This document shows positions 9,301-16,679 of a stretch of DNA of 64,000 nucleotides, piece after piece. How positions within the stretch are numbered: the first letter of the stretch is position 1; every line of letters begins with the position of its first letter. Origin of the DNA: RPRC01 sp034933285 (GTDB lineage Bacteria > Desulfobacterota > Desulfuromonadia > Geobacterales > Geobacteraceae); NCBI GenBank assembly GCA_034933285.1, contig JAYFNT010000031.1:62001-126000 (forward strand), given 5' to 3'. The translations under genes were made by a program, and so were the position numbers. The notes under the pieces are model-generated. The model had not been told where the DNA came from, made no database searches, and was given only the letters and a program-made list of their open reading frames with translations.

Positions 9301-9796
9301 TGCGGAAGGTCAACAGATGACCGGGCATGCCGTCCATCTCGGCATTGCTAATGAAGACCTTTACAAAGGATACCAGTCCGTCCCTTCTCAATATCCTCGT
9401 CTCCAGGTCTACCGATCTCCCGCCCCCCGTCAAAATCGACAGCGCATCGCGCCACGATTCGGGATTGAGAAAGAATGAAAGGCCCAGTATGGGCTGCCCC
9501 AGCAGTTCCTCCCTTCCGTAGCCGGTCAACTCGCTGAAGGAGGCGTTCAGGTCCAGAACCCTGCCGTCGGCGGCTCCGGCGACCAGCACCGCCTCTCTTG
9601 AGGCGTGAATATCCGGTAAGGCGGTCTGCCCCGGAGCGGAGTCGGCGGCCCAGGAACGCCCGGCCTCAATTTCCGATTCCCGTTCAGGGATGACACCGTC
9701 GGCAGATTCGAAGACCCTGTAGCCGTGTTCCCTCAGGAGCCTGACAGCGCCCTGCGGATCCTGCCCCTCATCGTCGATCAGCAGATACTTTTTCAC
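6395..9796 (-). CDS. PAS/PocR/GAF multi-sensor histidine kinase (HisKA_2 type)
   Basis: A 1133-aa predicted cytoplasmic sensor kinase with no clear transmembrane segments. Rough layout: a receiver-like stub (1-40, with LLIDDE but no phospho-acceptor region), PAS (65-170), a PocR-type ligand domain (205-375, containing a conserved CRNNMWDIATPI stretch), three PAS units (385-505, 510-625, 630-750), a GAF domain (760-900), HisKA_2 with the histidine in 'EVHHRVKNNLQ' near 930, and a HATPase domain with 'NELITNAIKHAF' and 'DSGIGLP'. No receiver follows, so its partner is elsewhere. The start is GTG, chosen because AGAGGGG lies 5-6 nt upstream. The truncated N-terminal receiver is odd. Confidence 0.88.
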   Translation of the reverse strand: MKKYLLIDDEGQDPQGAVRLLREHGYRVFESADGVIPERESEIEAGRSWAADSAPGQTALPDIHASREAVLVAGAADGRVLDLNASFSELTGYGREELLGQPILGLSFFLNPESWRDALSILTGGGRSVDLETRILRRDGLVSFVKVFISNAEMDGMPGHLLTFRRKAPNASVGTLGGMSGFSIADPESLLSGDRNLSRQEIGAMIDYHALQDLMNSFHKATKLPMSITDINGNVLVAIGWQEICTRFHRLHPETLKNCMESDTYVTRNIAEGKYSLYKCRNNMWDIATPIIIGGKHIANIFMGQFLFDDEIPDYELFRKQAQTYGFDEKEYLAALDRVPRWSRQTIESSMEFFTKLAVLISRISIANIQLTQSLAQQQRISEELHQANLVVENSPVVLFRWRATEGWPVELVSANVVQFGYTRDELLSGAVTFAAMLHPEDLERVASEVAEYCAEGVKSFQQEYRIITKGGDIRWVYDRTVVERDSDGKISHYQGIVMDISRRKKAEDALKISHFIIDKASIEIMRGDGEARILSANEHAAKALGYSREEISSMSFFDIDPSLTREFWKKHRSKLAAAGNYMFESFHRRKDGTIYPVEVMIDYLMYGEQEFSCSFTTDITERKKAEDALRESEEKFRVLAETAPAAIVLHQGDRFIYANPATTSFFGYSEGELLKMNFWDWCGDNHKELIRERSRSRLRGEPAPSKYEHRLIAKSGEERWVIVSAGVIEYLGKPTVIATFLDNTEARRAEEELRLNAERGEALLQLNQMSGSTLDEIMSFAFEAAVRVTRSRLGYLAFMNEDESVMTMQLWSHEAMDECRVPGYPRIYPVATTGLWGEAVRQRRPVITNDYAAANPWKKGTPEGHVRLARHMNLPVIIDGRIVLVAGVGNKEEDYNEGDVNQLTLLMEGMWRLIERKRAEEQIRASLAEKSVLLKEVHHRVKNNLQIICSLLDLQSEGIRDGEALTAFRVSQDRIRAMALIHERLYKSADFTSIDFAMYIEDLSVNLLQTYMADPDRVALKIDCEEISIGLEQAIPCGLIINELITNAIKHAFPGNRQGEILVSFLKGEDGQITLRVADSGIGLPSDLDITRTGTLGMQLVTMLAKQLRGELTMEGNKGAAFLVRFCEQAPH

Positions 9797-9983
9797 CTGA
9801 ACCCCTCTTTCATGTCACTGCATGTTCTCGGAGCCTTTTCACCCTTCGATCAGCCACTTGACCAGATTTCGGGGTTAGTGTAAAGAGATTTTTATGGTCG
9901 TCTGGGGGTTGTTTTGTAGGCAGATTCTATTCGTAAATGCACCACCTGATGCAAAAGCAGGACAAGATGGGATTTTCCGGCAA

Positions 9984-10079
9984 GGATTCATGGGGTCAGG
10001 ATTCATGGGGTCAGGTTAGAGTTCCAGATATTCATTCCGGTTGTCATCAAATCTCCAAAAGTCTAACCTGACCCCATGA
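9984..10079. repeat. Palindromic repeat, family 1, copy 1 (GGGGTCAGGTTAGA type)
   Basis: The arms TTCATGGGGTCAGGTTAGA and TCTAACCTGACCCCATGA enclose about 40 nt. A 15-bp unit GGATTCATGGGGTCA is tandemly duplicated at 9984-9998 and 9999-10013. Near-identical copies occur at 16564 and 33094. It occupies most of the 299-nt gap between the kinase and the M48 peptidase; the rest (about 9797-9980) should contain the kinase promoter, but no clear boxes were found. Confidence 0.85.
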
Positions 10080-10095
10080 CCTCCGAACTGCATGA

Positions 10096-11811
10096 TTACA
10101 GCCCTGCCTCCTCACTACTCAAGCCCTTGCGCATAATCTGATGTCGCTGCCAATAGTGCCCAAGAGCGTCCTTGAATTGTGGCCGTTGTTTCTTAATTCC
10201 CGGCAGTTTTACCTTGGTGGTCTTGGCGCCCAACCATCCTTTCTGGGGATGAAAGATCCGAAGGATGTCACTAACGTAAGCGTCTTCGTATCTCATGTTG
10301 GTAACGTTGTCCCACGATAGGATGTTGGTTTCTCCTGGCAGAATCAGGCCCTCGTAGCTGACAACTATGTGCTTGCCGCCGCGCAGCGCAAATTCCACCG
10401 GCGGAAAATATTTGAGCACAATTTCTCGCTCGGCTTCGGTAGCCGGCTGGTAGCGATAGGCGAGTTGCTGTTCGTGCGCCGCTGCGAATTGTTTCTCATA
10501 AACCGCCCACAAGCTTTGCTCGATCGCATCGGCATTCCGAATATCAGGTATCCAGGTGAAAGAGGCAGTCTGGGTAACGACATCGCTATAATCAGTTTCG
10601 CTCACTTCATGACCGACGCTACACATGCGTTCGCTCAGCGCTGGGTGCGAGTCGAAGGGGTGAGGAATGCAAGCGGCTTGCATGGCATCGAGGAACTGAG
10701 CTGATTCGGCATACGGTGCGAGACCAGTGGCTATACGGTCGGCAATTCCGAGCTTTTCGCCGTGCCGTCCTTGTTCGGCGAATAGCCGTTCTTCAATCAC
10801 GGTACGGTAACGGGCATAGGCGCTGATTTTGATCAATGCGCGTACGAGCCCTTGGGCTGAAACCAGGATGGCGGCAATGCGGTCTGCAATGAACTCGCGT
10901 TGGCGACTATCACGCTTGAGAGCGAACTCGAAAATTACACGATACAAGCGAAGCACCCAGAAGACCAATAAGGTGACGGTGTTTGCCTGCATCATAATGC
11001 AATAGTAATCGTACTGTACGAGTTTCGGGCCGAGCTCTGCGCTACTGGCAGTATCTCCTCCGCGGAAATGCGCCAACTCGTGCATAAGCACCGCATCAGC
11101 CTCGGCGCGGTCAAGCAGGCGCAGCAAGGGTAGGCTGACAAAAAGAGAGCGTCCCTTCAATGTCCGATCGTTGACGTGCAGGGGCGCTTCGGTGACAAAG
11201 AAATTTGTGTCGATGCCAGCGACGATATGATCCGGCGGCGCAGCCTCGGCCTTCACGGCCAATTCGCGAACATGCGCCCAGAGTGCCGGGGCACTGTTTT
11301 CGCTGATCAACTCGCCCTCAACATTCGTCGTTTGCGGTACCCGCTTGAAGATGCAGGCAACCGCGTAGAACACCGCCAGGGCTGCGGAGATGGCGGCTAT
11401 AGCGATCAGCTTCACGAAATAGACCTTGAAGAAGAACGCTGTCAGCCAAAACGCAAGCCACACCAGCGCCGCGCCCTGCACGACCACTTCAATAGCACAA
11501 AACAACGTTAGCAGGCGCCAGCCGGTGACGAAACTCAAATACTGCATTTGACGATTGGCGAAGGCAGCGGCGCCCAGGATGCTGATAATAAGGAGCACAA
11601 CGACACCAGCGATCAGTGTTGCCGCTGAAACCTGGCCGGCAACTTGAAACTGCCATAAGGGAGTAAACGGTTCAGCAACCATCTCAGCCGCTCCGGGAGG
11701 CTGGGCGTAGAGCACGAAGGACCATGTGATCAGCGGCACTAAAAAAAGCGCTGTCAGGGCTGAGACGACAATTTTGATTAAATCTTTGCGCAGGTTGTTG
11801 TTGTCTGACAT
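10096..11811 (-). CDS. Membrane-bound M48-family metallopeptidase
   Basis: A 571-aa protein with about four N-terminal transmembrane segments (residues 12-35, 60-82, 95-125 and 130-155), then a zinc peptidase domain. The HEXXH motif is 'LMHELAHFRGGDT' near residue 245, and the third ligand is in 'REFIADRIAA' near 310, both typical of M48 (HtpX / Ste24-like) enzymes. The C-terminal ~170 residues after the catalytic domain are of unknown role. The ATG has GGAGGG upstream with 8-9 nt spacing. It is monocistronic, flanked by a palindromic repeat downstream and the VapBC module upstream (divergent). Confidence 0.82.
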   Translation of the reverse strand: MSDNNNLRKDLIKIVVSALTALFLVPLITWSFVLYAQPPGAAEMVAEPFTPLWQFQVAGQVSAATLIAGVVVLLIISILGAAAFANRQMQYLSFVTGWRLLTLFCAIEVVVQGAALVWLAFWLTAFFFKVYFVKLIAIAAISAALAVFYAVACIFKRVPQTTNVEGELISENSAPALWAHVRELAVKAEAAPPDHIVAGIDTNFFVTEAPLHVNDRTLKGRSLFVSLPLLRLLDRAEADAVLMHELAHFRGGDTASSAELGPKLVQYDYYCIMMQANTVTLLVFWVLRLYRVIFEFALKRDSRQREFIADRIAAILVSAQGLVRALIKISAYARYRTVIEERLFAEQGRHGEKLGIADRIATGLAPYAESAQFLDAMQAACIPHPFDSHPALSERMCSVGHEVSETDYSDVVTQTASFTWIPDIRNADAIEQSLWAVYEKQFAAAHEQQLAYRYQPATEAEREIVLKYFPPVEFALRGGKHIVVSYEGLILPGETNILSWDNVTNMRYEDAYVSDILRIFHPQKGWLGAKTTKVKLPGIKKQRPQFKDALGHYWQRHQIMRKGLSSEEAGL

Positions 11812-11974
11812 GGTAAGTACCCTCCGGTTTTGTCAACAGATAAATAGAGCCAGGTTTTGAAATGACAGGTCTTATGGTTTGGTTGGGATCTTTCCTTTCT
11901 CTTGTCTAAACTATTCAAGGGATTGCCCCGTGCCGGTGCTCCGTTTCTTTTCCTGAAATAATCAGGTGTTCTGC

Positions 11975-12020
11975 TTGACATTACACAATGGTACGTGTAA
12001 TAGTTTGTGTAAAGGAGGTG
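11975..12020 (+). promoter_or_regulatory. Promoter and likely operator of the vapBC operon
   Basis: TTGACA at 11975-11980 is followed after 17 nt by TAATAG at 11998-12003. The inverted repeat ATTACAC / GTGTAAT (11980-11986 and 11995-12001) sits between and over these boxes, with another GTGTAAA at 12007. VapB antitoxins usually bind such palindromes with VapC to repress their own promoter. A strong ribosome site (AAAGGAGGTG) ends at 12020. Confidence 0.6.
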
Positions 12021-12024
12021 CATC

Positions 12025-12225
12025 ATGGCTACGAACCTGGCTCTCGACGACAAACTGCTTGAGGAAGCTCGCATCGTCGGCAAACACAAAACCAAAAAGG
12101 CAGTGGTGAACGAAGCTCTTGCGGAATACATTCAACGCCGAAAACAGGCCGAAATCATCAACCTTTTTCATGTGATAGATTATGACCCCGACTACGATTA
12201 CAAGAAGCAGCGAAATAAGCGATGA
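12025..12225 (+). CDS. vapB: VapB-type antitoxin
   Basis: A 66-aa protein. Residues 1-40 (ALDDKLLEEAR...KTKKAVVNEALAEYIQRRK) fit a ribbon-helix-helix DNA-binding fold of the VapB / DUF2191 type. The acidic, tyrosine-rich tail (DYDPDYDYK) would mask the toxin. Its last 4 nt overlap the start of the PIN toxin gene (ATGA), as expected for a coupled toxin-antitoxin pair. The ATG follows an excellent ribosome site. Autoregulation is suggested by the palindrome over the promoter. Confidence 0.88.
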   Translation: MATNLALDDKLLEEARIVGKHKTKKAVVNEALAEYIQRRKQAEIINLFHVIDYDPDYDYKKQRNKR

Positions 12226-12629
12226 AGATACTCGTTGATACATCTATATGGTTTTTGGCTCTGCGCCGAAACCTGCCAACTGATTGCCCCGAGGTAACCG
12301 AATTAACTGAGTTGATCAGGGAGTTGCGTGTTCAGATCATCGGTCCAGTACGTCAGGAAATCCTTTCCGGGGTCAAGAATCGATCACAGTTCCTGAAACT
12401 GCGCAATCACCTCCGGGCATTTCCCGATCTTGAAGTGACAACCCAAGATTACGAAGCTGCCGCTGAATTTTTCAATATCTGTCGCGGTAAGGGAATCCAG
12501 GGATCAAATACCGACTTTCTCATCTGTGCCATAGCAGCGCGGCACAAGACACCCATATTTACCACGGACAGTGATTTTACGTTATTTCAGCCCCACCTGC
12601 CCATTACGCTCCACAGCCCCCGCATCTGA
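12222..12629 (+). CDS. vapC: VapC-type PIN-domain ribonuclease toxin
   Basis: A 135-aa PIN-domain protein. The acidic residues that bind metal are present: D6 in 'ILVDTSIW', a glutamate in 'VRQEILSG' near 46, an aspartate in 'NTDFLICAIA' near 93, and one in 'FTTDSDF' near 113. VapC toxins cleave tRNA or rRNA and are neutralised by the VapB partner encoded just upstream. The gene overlaps vapB by 4 nt and ends before a weak hairpin (CAGGAAAA / CTTTTCCTG, 12630-12661). Confidence 0.9.
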   Translation: MKILVDTSIWFLALRRNLPTDCPEVTELTELIRELRVQIIGPVRQEILSGVKNRSQFLKLRNHLRAFPDLEVTTQDYEAAAEFFNICRGKGIQGSNTDFLICAIAARHKTPIFTTDSDFTLFQPHLPITLHSPRI

Positions 12630-12739
12630 CAGGAAAACTAAAGGTAAAGGCTACTTTTCCTGCCTAATCGGTAGTCGCGAATGTCTCAAAAAGTTGCCTG
12701 TTCCATTTTCTGCCAAACTCAGTCCCTTCGGCCTTTTCC

Positions 12740-13074
12740 CTGGTATAGCCCCCGGCCTCCAGCGGTCTTCCTGCCGCTGCGGGCAGAGCCACCCTCGTCT
12801 GTCGAGCCACAAAAAAGCCGCCACCCGGTATAATCCGGCAATGGCGGCCTTTGTCATCTCATCAGGCTTTCAGTCTTGCGTTACGTTCTTCCATCGGAAA
12901 AACCCCGAACGGCAGCGCACAGAGACCAACGTCCGCTGCATTGAAAGGCCCCAGGAAAATCACATGATGCGATGCACCTAAAACCGAGTGCATGCTACTC
13001 CGAGCACCATATTCTTATCAAAACCACTCGCTGAATGCCATTTAATTTTTTTCAATTAAGAGAGGAGGACCGCG
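12740..13074 (-). repeat. 335-bp intergenic repeat, copy A (candidate minus-strand RNA)
   Basis: The stretch resembles 30825-31160 over its whole length (roughly 80% by eye), including an identical 38-nt segment that forms a terminator on the minus strand. It ends at a shared TTAAGAGAGGAGGAC motif. Substitutions between copies fall in all codon positions of the open frames, which argues against coding. It fills most of the gap 12630-13249; from 13080 to 13240 only AT-rich promoter-like sequence was seen. Confidence 0.7.
12811..12848 (-). terminator. Intrinsic terminator inside repeat copy A
   Basis: Read on the minus strand, GCCGCCATTGCCGG and CCGGGTGGCGGC form a GC-rich stem with an ATTATA loop, followed immediately by six T. 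The same sequence occurs at 30896-30933. It would end a minus-strand RNA from the repeat, or act on vapC read-through in the other direction. Confidence 0.7.
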
Positions 13075-13249
13075 AAATTTTAACCGGTTACATTGATTTT
13101 TACTTTTTTACGGGAACATCAATGTTCAGTCGGAATTCTCACGTTTTCCAAAAAATGCTTGACTCCCTTCAAACCCACATGGTATTAAATATTTCTTATA
13201 TGAATATATTTTAATATACACACAAAGTGACGACGACGGAGAATTGTTC

Positions 13250-13921
13250 ATGAACCTGAAGCCAGTCTCTAAAATGATCTGTCTGCTCTTTTTCCTGCTT
13301 ACATTTGAGCTATTGATTGCCTCTTTCCCGACAGAAGAAATCTTTGCGGAATGCAACGATGAATGGCGTTTCCTGGTGGCGCAACCGCCCTCGGCATGGC
13401 CTGCCCATACAACGTCGAACACAGTTCCAATCGAGCAATTATCGTCTTTTTCCATTCGAATCCCCGTGGGATTCGAAAAAATATACCGTGTGGCAAATCT
13501 GCTGATCTTCTCTTATGGAAACAAAACCGCAAGCGTGTCTTTTGAGGAAATTTCGCGCGACACTATTCCTGACTTGCCAAAAGACACATGCATGACCATG
13601 GGAGACATAGGGCACGCAATTTTCACGAAGACGCCAAGAGACCAGCGTCCCGGTTGCGAGAGTCTCTGGCAATGGGGCTTGCGGTCGAAGTCGGTATATT
13701 TTCGTAAAAATGTGCCGGTTTCATGTGCAAAAAAGAAACATCTGACGGTCTATTACTATACGAGCGTGGATAAATTTGACCCAGCAAAACCAGGGGGGGT
13801 AGCCGTGGTGATCAACGATAAGCGTCCTGATTCATTTGCAGTGATCAGGGCGGTCGGAATCGATGTCTTAAGATTCAAGAACATCATAGGTTCCATAGAT
13901 GAGGTCCAGAGGGGGCGATGA
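13250..13921 (+). CDS. Secreted protein of unknown function
   Basis: A 223-aa protein with a signal peptide: basic residues in NLKPVSK, a hydrophobic core (LLFFLLTFELLIASF) and a likely cleavage near residue 32 (IFAEC). The mature part contains at least four cysteines (near residues 33, 108, 129 and 150), suggesting disulfides, and is rich in beta-like segments. No family is recognised. The ATG at 13250 is preferred over the in-frame TTG at 13244 because GGAG lies 8 nt upstream. It is AT-richer than the core genes. The stop codon is directly followed by the start of the broken gene at 13923. Confidence 0.7.
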   Translation: MNLKPVSKMICLLFFLLTFELLIASFPTEEIFAECNDEWRFLVAQPPSAWPAHTTSNTVPIEQLSSFSIRIPVGFEKIYRVANLLIFSYGNKTASVSFEEISRDTIPDLPKDTCMTMGDIGHAIFTKTPRDQRPGCESLWQWGLRSKSVYFRKNVPVSCAKKKHLTVYYYTSVDKFDPAKPGGVAVVINDKRPDSFAVIRAVGIDVLRFKNIIGSIDEVQRGR

Positions 13922-13922
13922 A

Positions 13923-14242
13923 ATGATGACAGACAAGGAAAAAGAGGAATTGAAGGTGATACTTGTCAATATTTCCGAGAAAGAGCCAGGGGGTGGGATG
14001 TAAACGAGGATTCCGCCAAAATATTGAGCGAAATGCTGCAAAAGGGCAGAAGGTGCTCCAGTGCCCTTGATAAACTCCCAAGAGTCCCTGGCTGGATGCC
14101 CGGAGCTGCTTATCTGCCTGCGCAAGTCATCGGATACCTCTACAGGGAAGTGATGCACAGCAAGCAAAGCATTTATCAGATGTGCCAAACGGTACAGCTG
14201 CCACCTTATGCCACCGCATTCGAGATGGCCAGCTTGGGCTAG
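13923..14242 (+). pseudogene. Small hypothetical gene split by a frameshift
   Basis: An ATG two bases after the previous stop opens a frame (MMTDKEKEELKVILVNISEK) that ends at 14003. The next frame carries a protein-like continuation (WDVNEDSAKILSEMLQKGRR ... AYLPAQVIGYLYREVMHS) to a TAG at 14242 but has no ATG of its own before 14033. One extra G in the GGGGG run at 13989-13993 would join them into a ~107-aa protein. This may be a real mutation or a base-calling error in the G-run. Function is unknown; it probably formed an operon with the secreted protein before it. Confidence 0.5.
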
Positions 14243-14282
14243 CCGGTACAATTCCCCATCTGCTTTTAATGTTAAAGATCTT

Positions 14283-14340
14283 AAGGGGGCAGGTCTCAAC
14301 ATTCAACAGATCTTGTCAATTGTTGAGATCTGCCCCCTAT
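14283..14340. repeat. Palindromic repeat, family 3 (GGGGGCAGGTCTCAAC type)
   Basis: The arms AGGGGGCAGGTCTCAACA and GTTGAGATCTGCCCCCTA form a long imperfect hairpin around an AT-rich centre. It resembles family 1 in having a GGGGxCAGG tip at the outer end. Only one copy was seen in this window. Confidence 0.7.
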
Positions 14341-14404
14341 AGGTTCTTCATACTTGCTCCAACGTGAGAGAGCACAGTGCGGCATTATAGGTGTCGACAT
14401 TATA

Positions 14405-14453
14405 GGTGTCGGGTCTCCACCTGTGACACTGTCATATGTGGAGACCTGACACC
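14405..14453. repeat. Palindromic repeat, family 2, copy 1 (GTGTCGGGTCTCCAC type)
   Basis: GGTGTCGGGTCTCCAC at 14405 and GTGGAGACCTGACACC ending at 14453 are complementary over 16 bp with one mismatch. Inside, TGTGACA and TGTCATA form a second nested stem. The outer 10-mer ATTATAGGTG is repeated just upstream. Related copies lie at 16644 and 24744. Confidence 0.75.
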
Positions 14454-14462
14454 TCCGCCTTT

Positions 14463-14645
14463 TGGAGGAGAAAGCTATGCCGCAACCTCGAACGACTGGA
14501 CGGCGAGCAGGAGTTAAAACTGACCTTTCCGCCGGACCAGGTAATAAAGAACCCCGAGATTGTGAAAAGGCTAAATCAGGGGTTTGAGAAGTTGCAGAAG
14601 GAAAAAAAGAAAGAGAGAGGGCAGGACAGGGGCCATGGACGTTGA
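14463..14645 (+). pseudogene. Possible 3' fragment of a lost gene
   Basis: Immediately after the palindrome an open frame reads LCRNLERLDGEQELKLTFPP, then DQVIKNPEIVKRLNQGFEKL, and ends in a charged KKKERGQDRGHGR tail. It looks like the C-terminus of a real protein, but its 5' part is replaced by the repeat and no convincing start exists. No family was recognised. Confidence 0.3.
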
Positions 14646-14671
14646 CGTGAACCACAATTGCAGTTACGTGG

Positions 14672-15067
14672 TCATTTTTTTAGAGGGAAATCACAATTAG
14701 GACACTGTTGCAAAGTAACCAACCAAGGAAACCACCCATTTATATTTTGCTTTGTGACGGCATACCAAAGCCAGCGCAAGCCACATTTGGGACAGCGAAT
14801 AAATAGGCAGCCAAATATGGCCGAACAAATCGTACCAGCTAACCCGTAAAGATCAAGCATCAGCGCTAAATCTGATTTATCGTTCAGATGTCGCCCTATG
14901 CCGTATACCATTATACAAAAACAGATCAGTGCCCCAACAAAGCTGACAAACAGTTTCCAGCTTTGTTTAGAAATGGCTATTACCGACTTAATATCTTGAG
15001 TACTCAAAGTTTGGCACCTCATGCTTTTATTTACAGTCATTCTGTATATACGCCTGAATAAGCGCAT
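14672..15067 (-). CDS. Small membrane protein with a zinc-ribbon-like cysteine pair set
   Basis: A 131-aa protein with two hydrophobic segments (about residues 38-58 and 72-90). A CxxC pair follows (CPKCGLRW near 93), then a second CxxC near the C-terminus (CPNCDFPLKK near 123). The four cysteines could bind one zinc ion. No family is recognised. The start is uncertain: several ATGs lie in the first 16 codons and none has a clear ribosome site. It is AT-rich and lies in the accessory region, convergent with the fragment at 14463. Confidence 0.55.
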   Translation of the reverse strand: MRLFRRIYRMTVNKSMRCQTLSTQDIKSVIAISKQSWKLFVSFVGALICFCIMVYGIGRHLNDKSDLALMLDLYGLAGTICSAIFGCLFIRCPKCGLRWLWYAVTKQNINGWFPWLVTLQQCPNCDFPLKK

Positions 15068-15348
15068 TTACACCCGAACCGACTGTAATCCCAGTTTCCA
15101 ATGAAGAATGAAAGATAGTGAAAGATAGGGTTGACCCCTTTACTCCTCGGAATTCCCCCAGGATAAACAAACCTCTTGACAATCAATGCATAATATTGTA
15201 TTTTTCAAATTATATTTTTATCATTTATTCTGTTGCAGCCAAAGAAATAAAGGGGGGGCACATATCAATTGATGCAGACCTGTCCCTCAGCATGCATTTC
15301 AACAACCTGCCAGATAAAAGCCTGCCTGCCATCATGAAAGGAAAACAC

Positions 15349-15690
15349 ATGAATTCACCCAAGGCATTACATTGCGTGCAGTTTCAGCCATGCTGCCTGC
15401 GCACTATCAGCAAAATTCAGCAAAAAGAGAAATTGTCCAAGGCCCTAAGTTATTGGGCGCCCGCCGGCATTTTTGCACAAATGTTCATTGGTCCCCCAAA
15501 ATCTGAAATCGCATCGATGTACGCCATTTCTTCCATGGACTGGAGACTATTGGCGGAAGTTGTCATCAGCATCGACATCATAACAAAACGAGCAGTGTTG
15601 AATGACGTAGCTCCGGAAACCGTTGATCACATCTCGGGACAATTAGGAGAATTCTGGCAGGGCGTATACTCTTATTTCGGCGGACACTAG
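15349..15690 (+). CDS. Hypothetical protein
   Basis: A 113-aa protein of unknown family. The frame is open from 15118, but the ATG at 15349 is chosen because AAAGGAAAA lies just upstream; the earlier part is low-complexity and AT-rich. The sequence includes hydrophobic patches (YWAPAGIFAQMFIG and LLAEVVISIDIITK) but no clear transmembrane helix. It precedes the secreted protein at 15759 by 68 nt and may be transcribed with it. Confidence 0.45.
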   Translation: MNSPKALHCVQFQPCCLRTISKIQQKEKLSKALSYWAPAGIFAQMFIGPPKSEIASMYAISSMDWRLLAEVVISIDIITKRAVLNDVAPETVDHISGQLGEFWQGVYSYFGGH

Positions 15691-15758
15691 CCAGTGTCCA
15701 TGCGGGCAGTTTCAATTTTGCCGTATATTTACTCAACGCAAACGCCATGGAGACGCAC

Positions 15759-16538
15759 ATGCAACGCTTGATTCCCGCTCAACGCTTATCATTTTTATTG
15801 CTCGTTTTTTCAATAACTTCAGTCATTTCAACATTATCATGCACAGCTTCCGAAACAACATTCAAGGACGATGAGACAGAAAGGATACTCAACACCCTCG
15901 TATACAGCGATGAAGAGCAGGAAATAGCTAATAAATGGAACGATTTTTTAACAAATCGAACTCGTTTCAACAACAATGAATACCTGATGGCCATCCGCAA
16001 TTTTCGAGATTGTTTTGCTCAATCGTTTTCCAAATTTGAGCAGTGCGTTGCAGGTAATGACAAGGAACGCAACAATTATACAACCTCATGGCTTACAGAT
16101 TTGCAAAATCAATTTGGAAGTGAATTCATTTTCAAGAATATGGATTCAATAAAATTCATTCTGCTGGCTCTCCCGTCAAACGGTTTTCAATCATGCAAAA
16201 ACGAACTCAAGGAAGCACTGTATAGCGAGTATCTCTATTTAGATACTGCAAAAGACTATGTCAGCGAATTCAAGGAATTCTCCGACACATTACCTGGTAC
16301 AGACAAAATGAAAATCAAGAAAAAAATAGTTGCAAGCACGGAATACCTCGATAATTTTATCTACCCCCTACATGCAACACTATCGAGCGATGGATCGCGC
16401 GAAGCGCTGTTTGCGGCCGCACTGAAGACCAGGAAAGACATAAGTCCAAAGTTGATTGATTTTTTCTCACATCACCCGTTCTTTCAAAAGCCCTTTGCTC
16501 TTCAAAGAGCACTCCATGATCTGGATGCAATAAGATGA
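15759..16538 (+). CDS. Secreted or lipid-anchored protein of unknown function
   Basis: A 259-aa protein with a signal peptide (LSFLLLVFSITSVIS) followed by TLSC, which could be a weak lipobox but lacks the usual aliphatic residue at -3. The mature part is helical and charged, with conserved-looking cysteines near residues 82, 95 and 145. The second ATG (15759) is chosen because GGAG lies 6 nt upstream. No domain is recognised. It is AT-rich, like its neighbours, and ends just before a family 1 palindrome. Confidence 0.6.
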   Translation: MQRLIPAQRLSFLLLVFSITSVISTLSCTASETTFKDDETERILNTLVYSDEEQEIANKWNDFLTNRTRFNNNEYLMAIRNFRDCFAQSFSKFEQCVAGNDKERNNYTTSWLTDLQNQFGSEFIFKNMDSIKFILLALPSNGFQSCKNELKEALYSEYLYLDTAKDYVSEFKEFSDTLPGTDKMKIKKKIVASTEYLDNFIYPLHATLSSDGSREALFAAALKTRKDISPKLIDFFSHHPFFQKPFALQRALHDLDAIR

Positions 16539-16563
16539 GTTCACTTCCGTTCCATGAAAGCAG

Positions 16564-16641
16564 TTCATGGGGTCAGGTTAGAGTTTCAGATATTCATTCC
16601 CGTTGTCATCAAATCTCCAAAAGTCTAACCTGACCCCATGA
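16564..16641. repeat. Palindromic repeat, family 1, copy 2
   Basis: TTCATGGGGTCAGGTTAGA at its left and TCTAACCTGACCCCATGA at its right enclose a centre nearly identical to the copy at 10002-10079. It directly abuts a half copy of family 2 at 16644, so two elements are nested or joined here. Confidence 0.85.
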
Positions 16642-16643
16642 CC

Positions 16644-16679
16644 CTCTGTGACAATGTCATATGTGGAGACCTGGCACCT
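16644..16679. repeat. Palindromic repeat, family 2, half copy
   Basis: TGTGACAATGTCATATGTGG AGACCTGGCACC matches the right half of the 14405 element, while the left arm is missing and replaced by the family 1 repeat. The right arm supplies the last codons of the glycosyltransferase gene on the minus strand. Confidence 0.65.

Noticed and set aside
12850..12890. CTGATGAG on the minus strand of the 335-bp repeats, as in hammerhead ribozymes
   Set aside because: The required GAAA and closing stems are missing in both copies.
12857..12895. Conserved short peptide frame (MEKRNAKLKV / MEERNARLKA) on the minus strand of the repeats
   Set aside because: Only ten codons, no ribosome site, and it lies inside a likely structured RNA; conservation is no higher than in the rest of the repeat.
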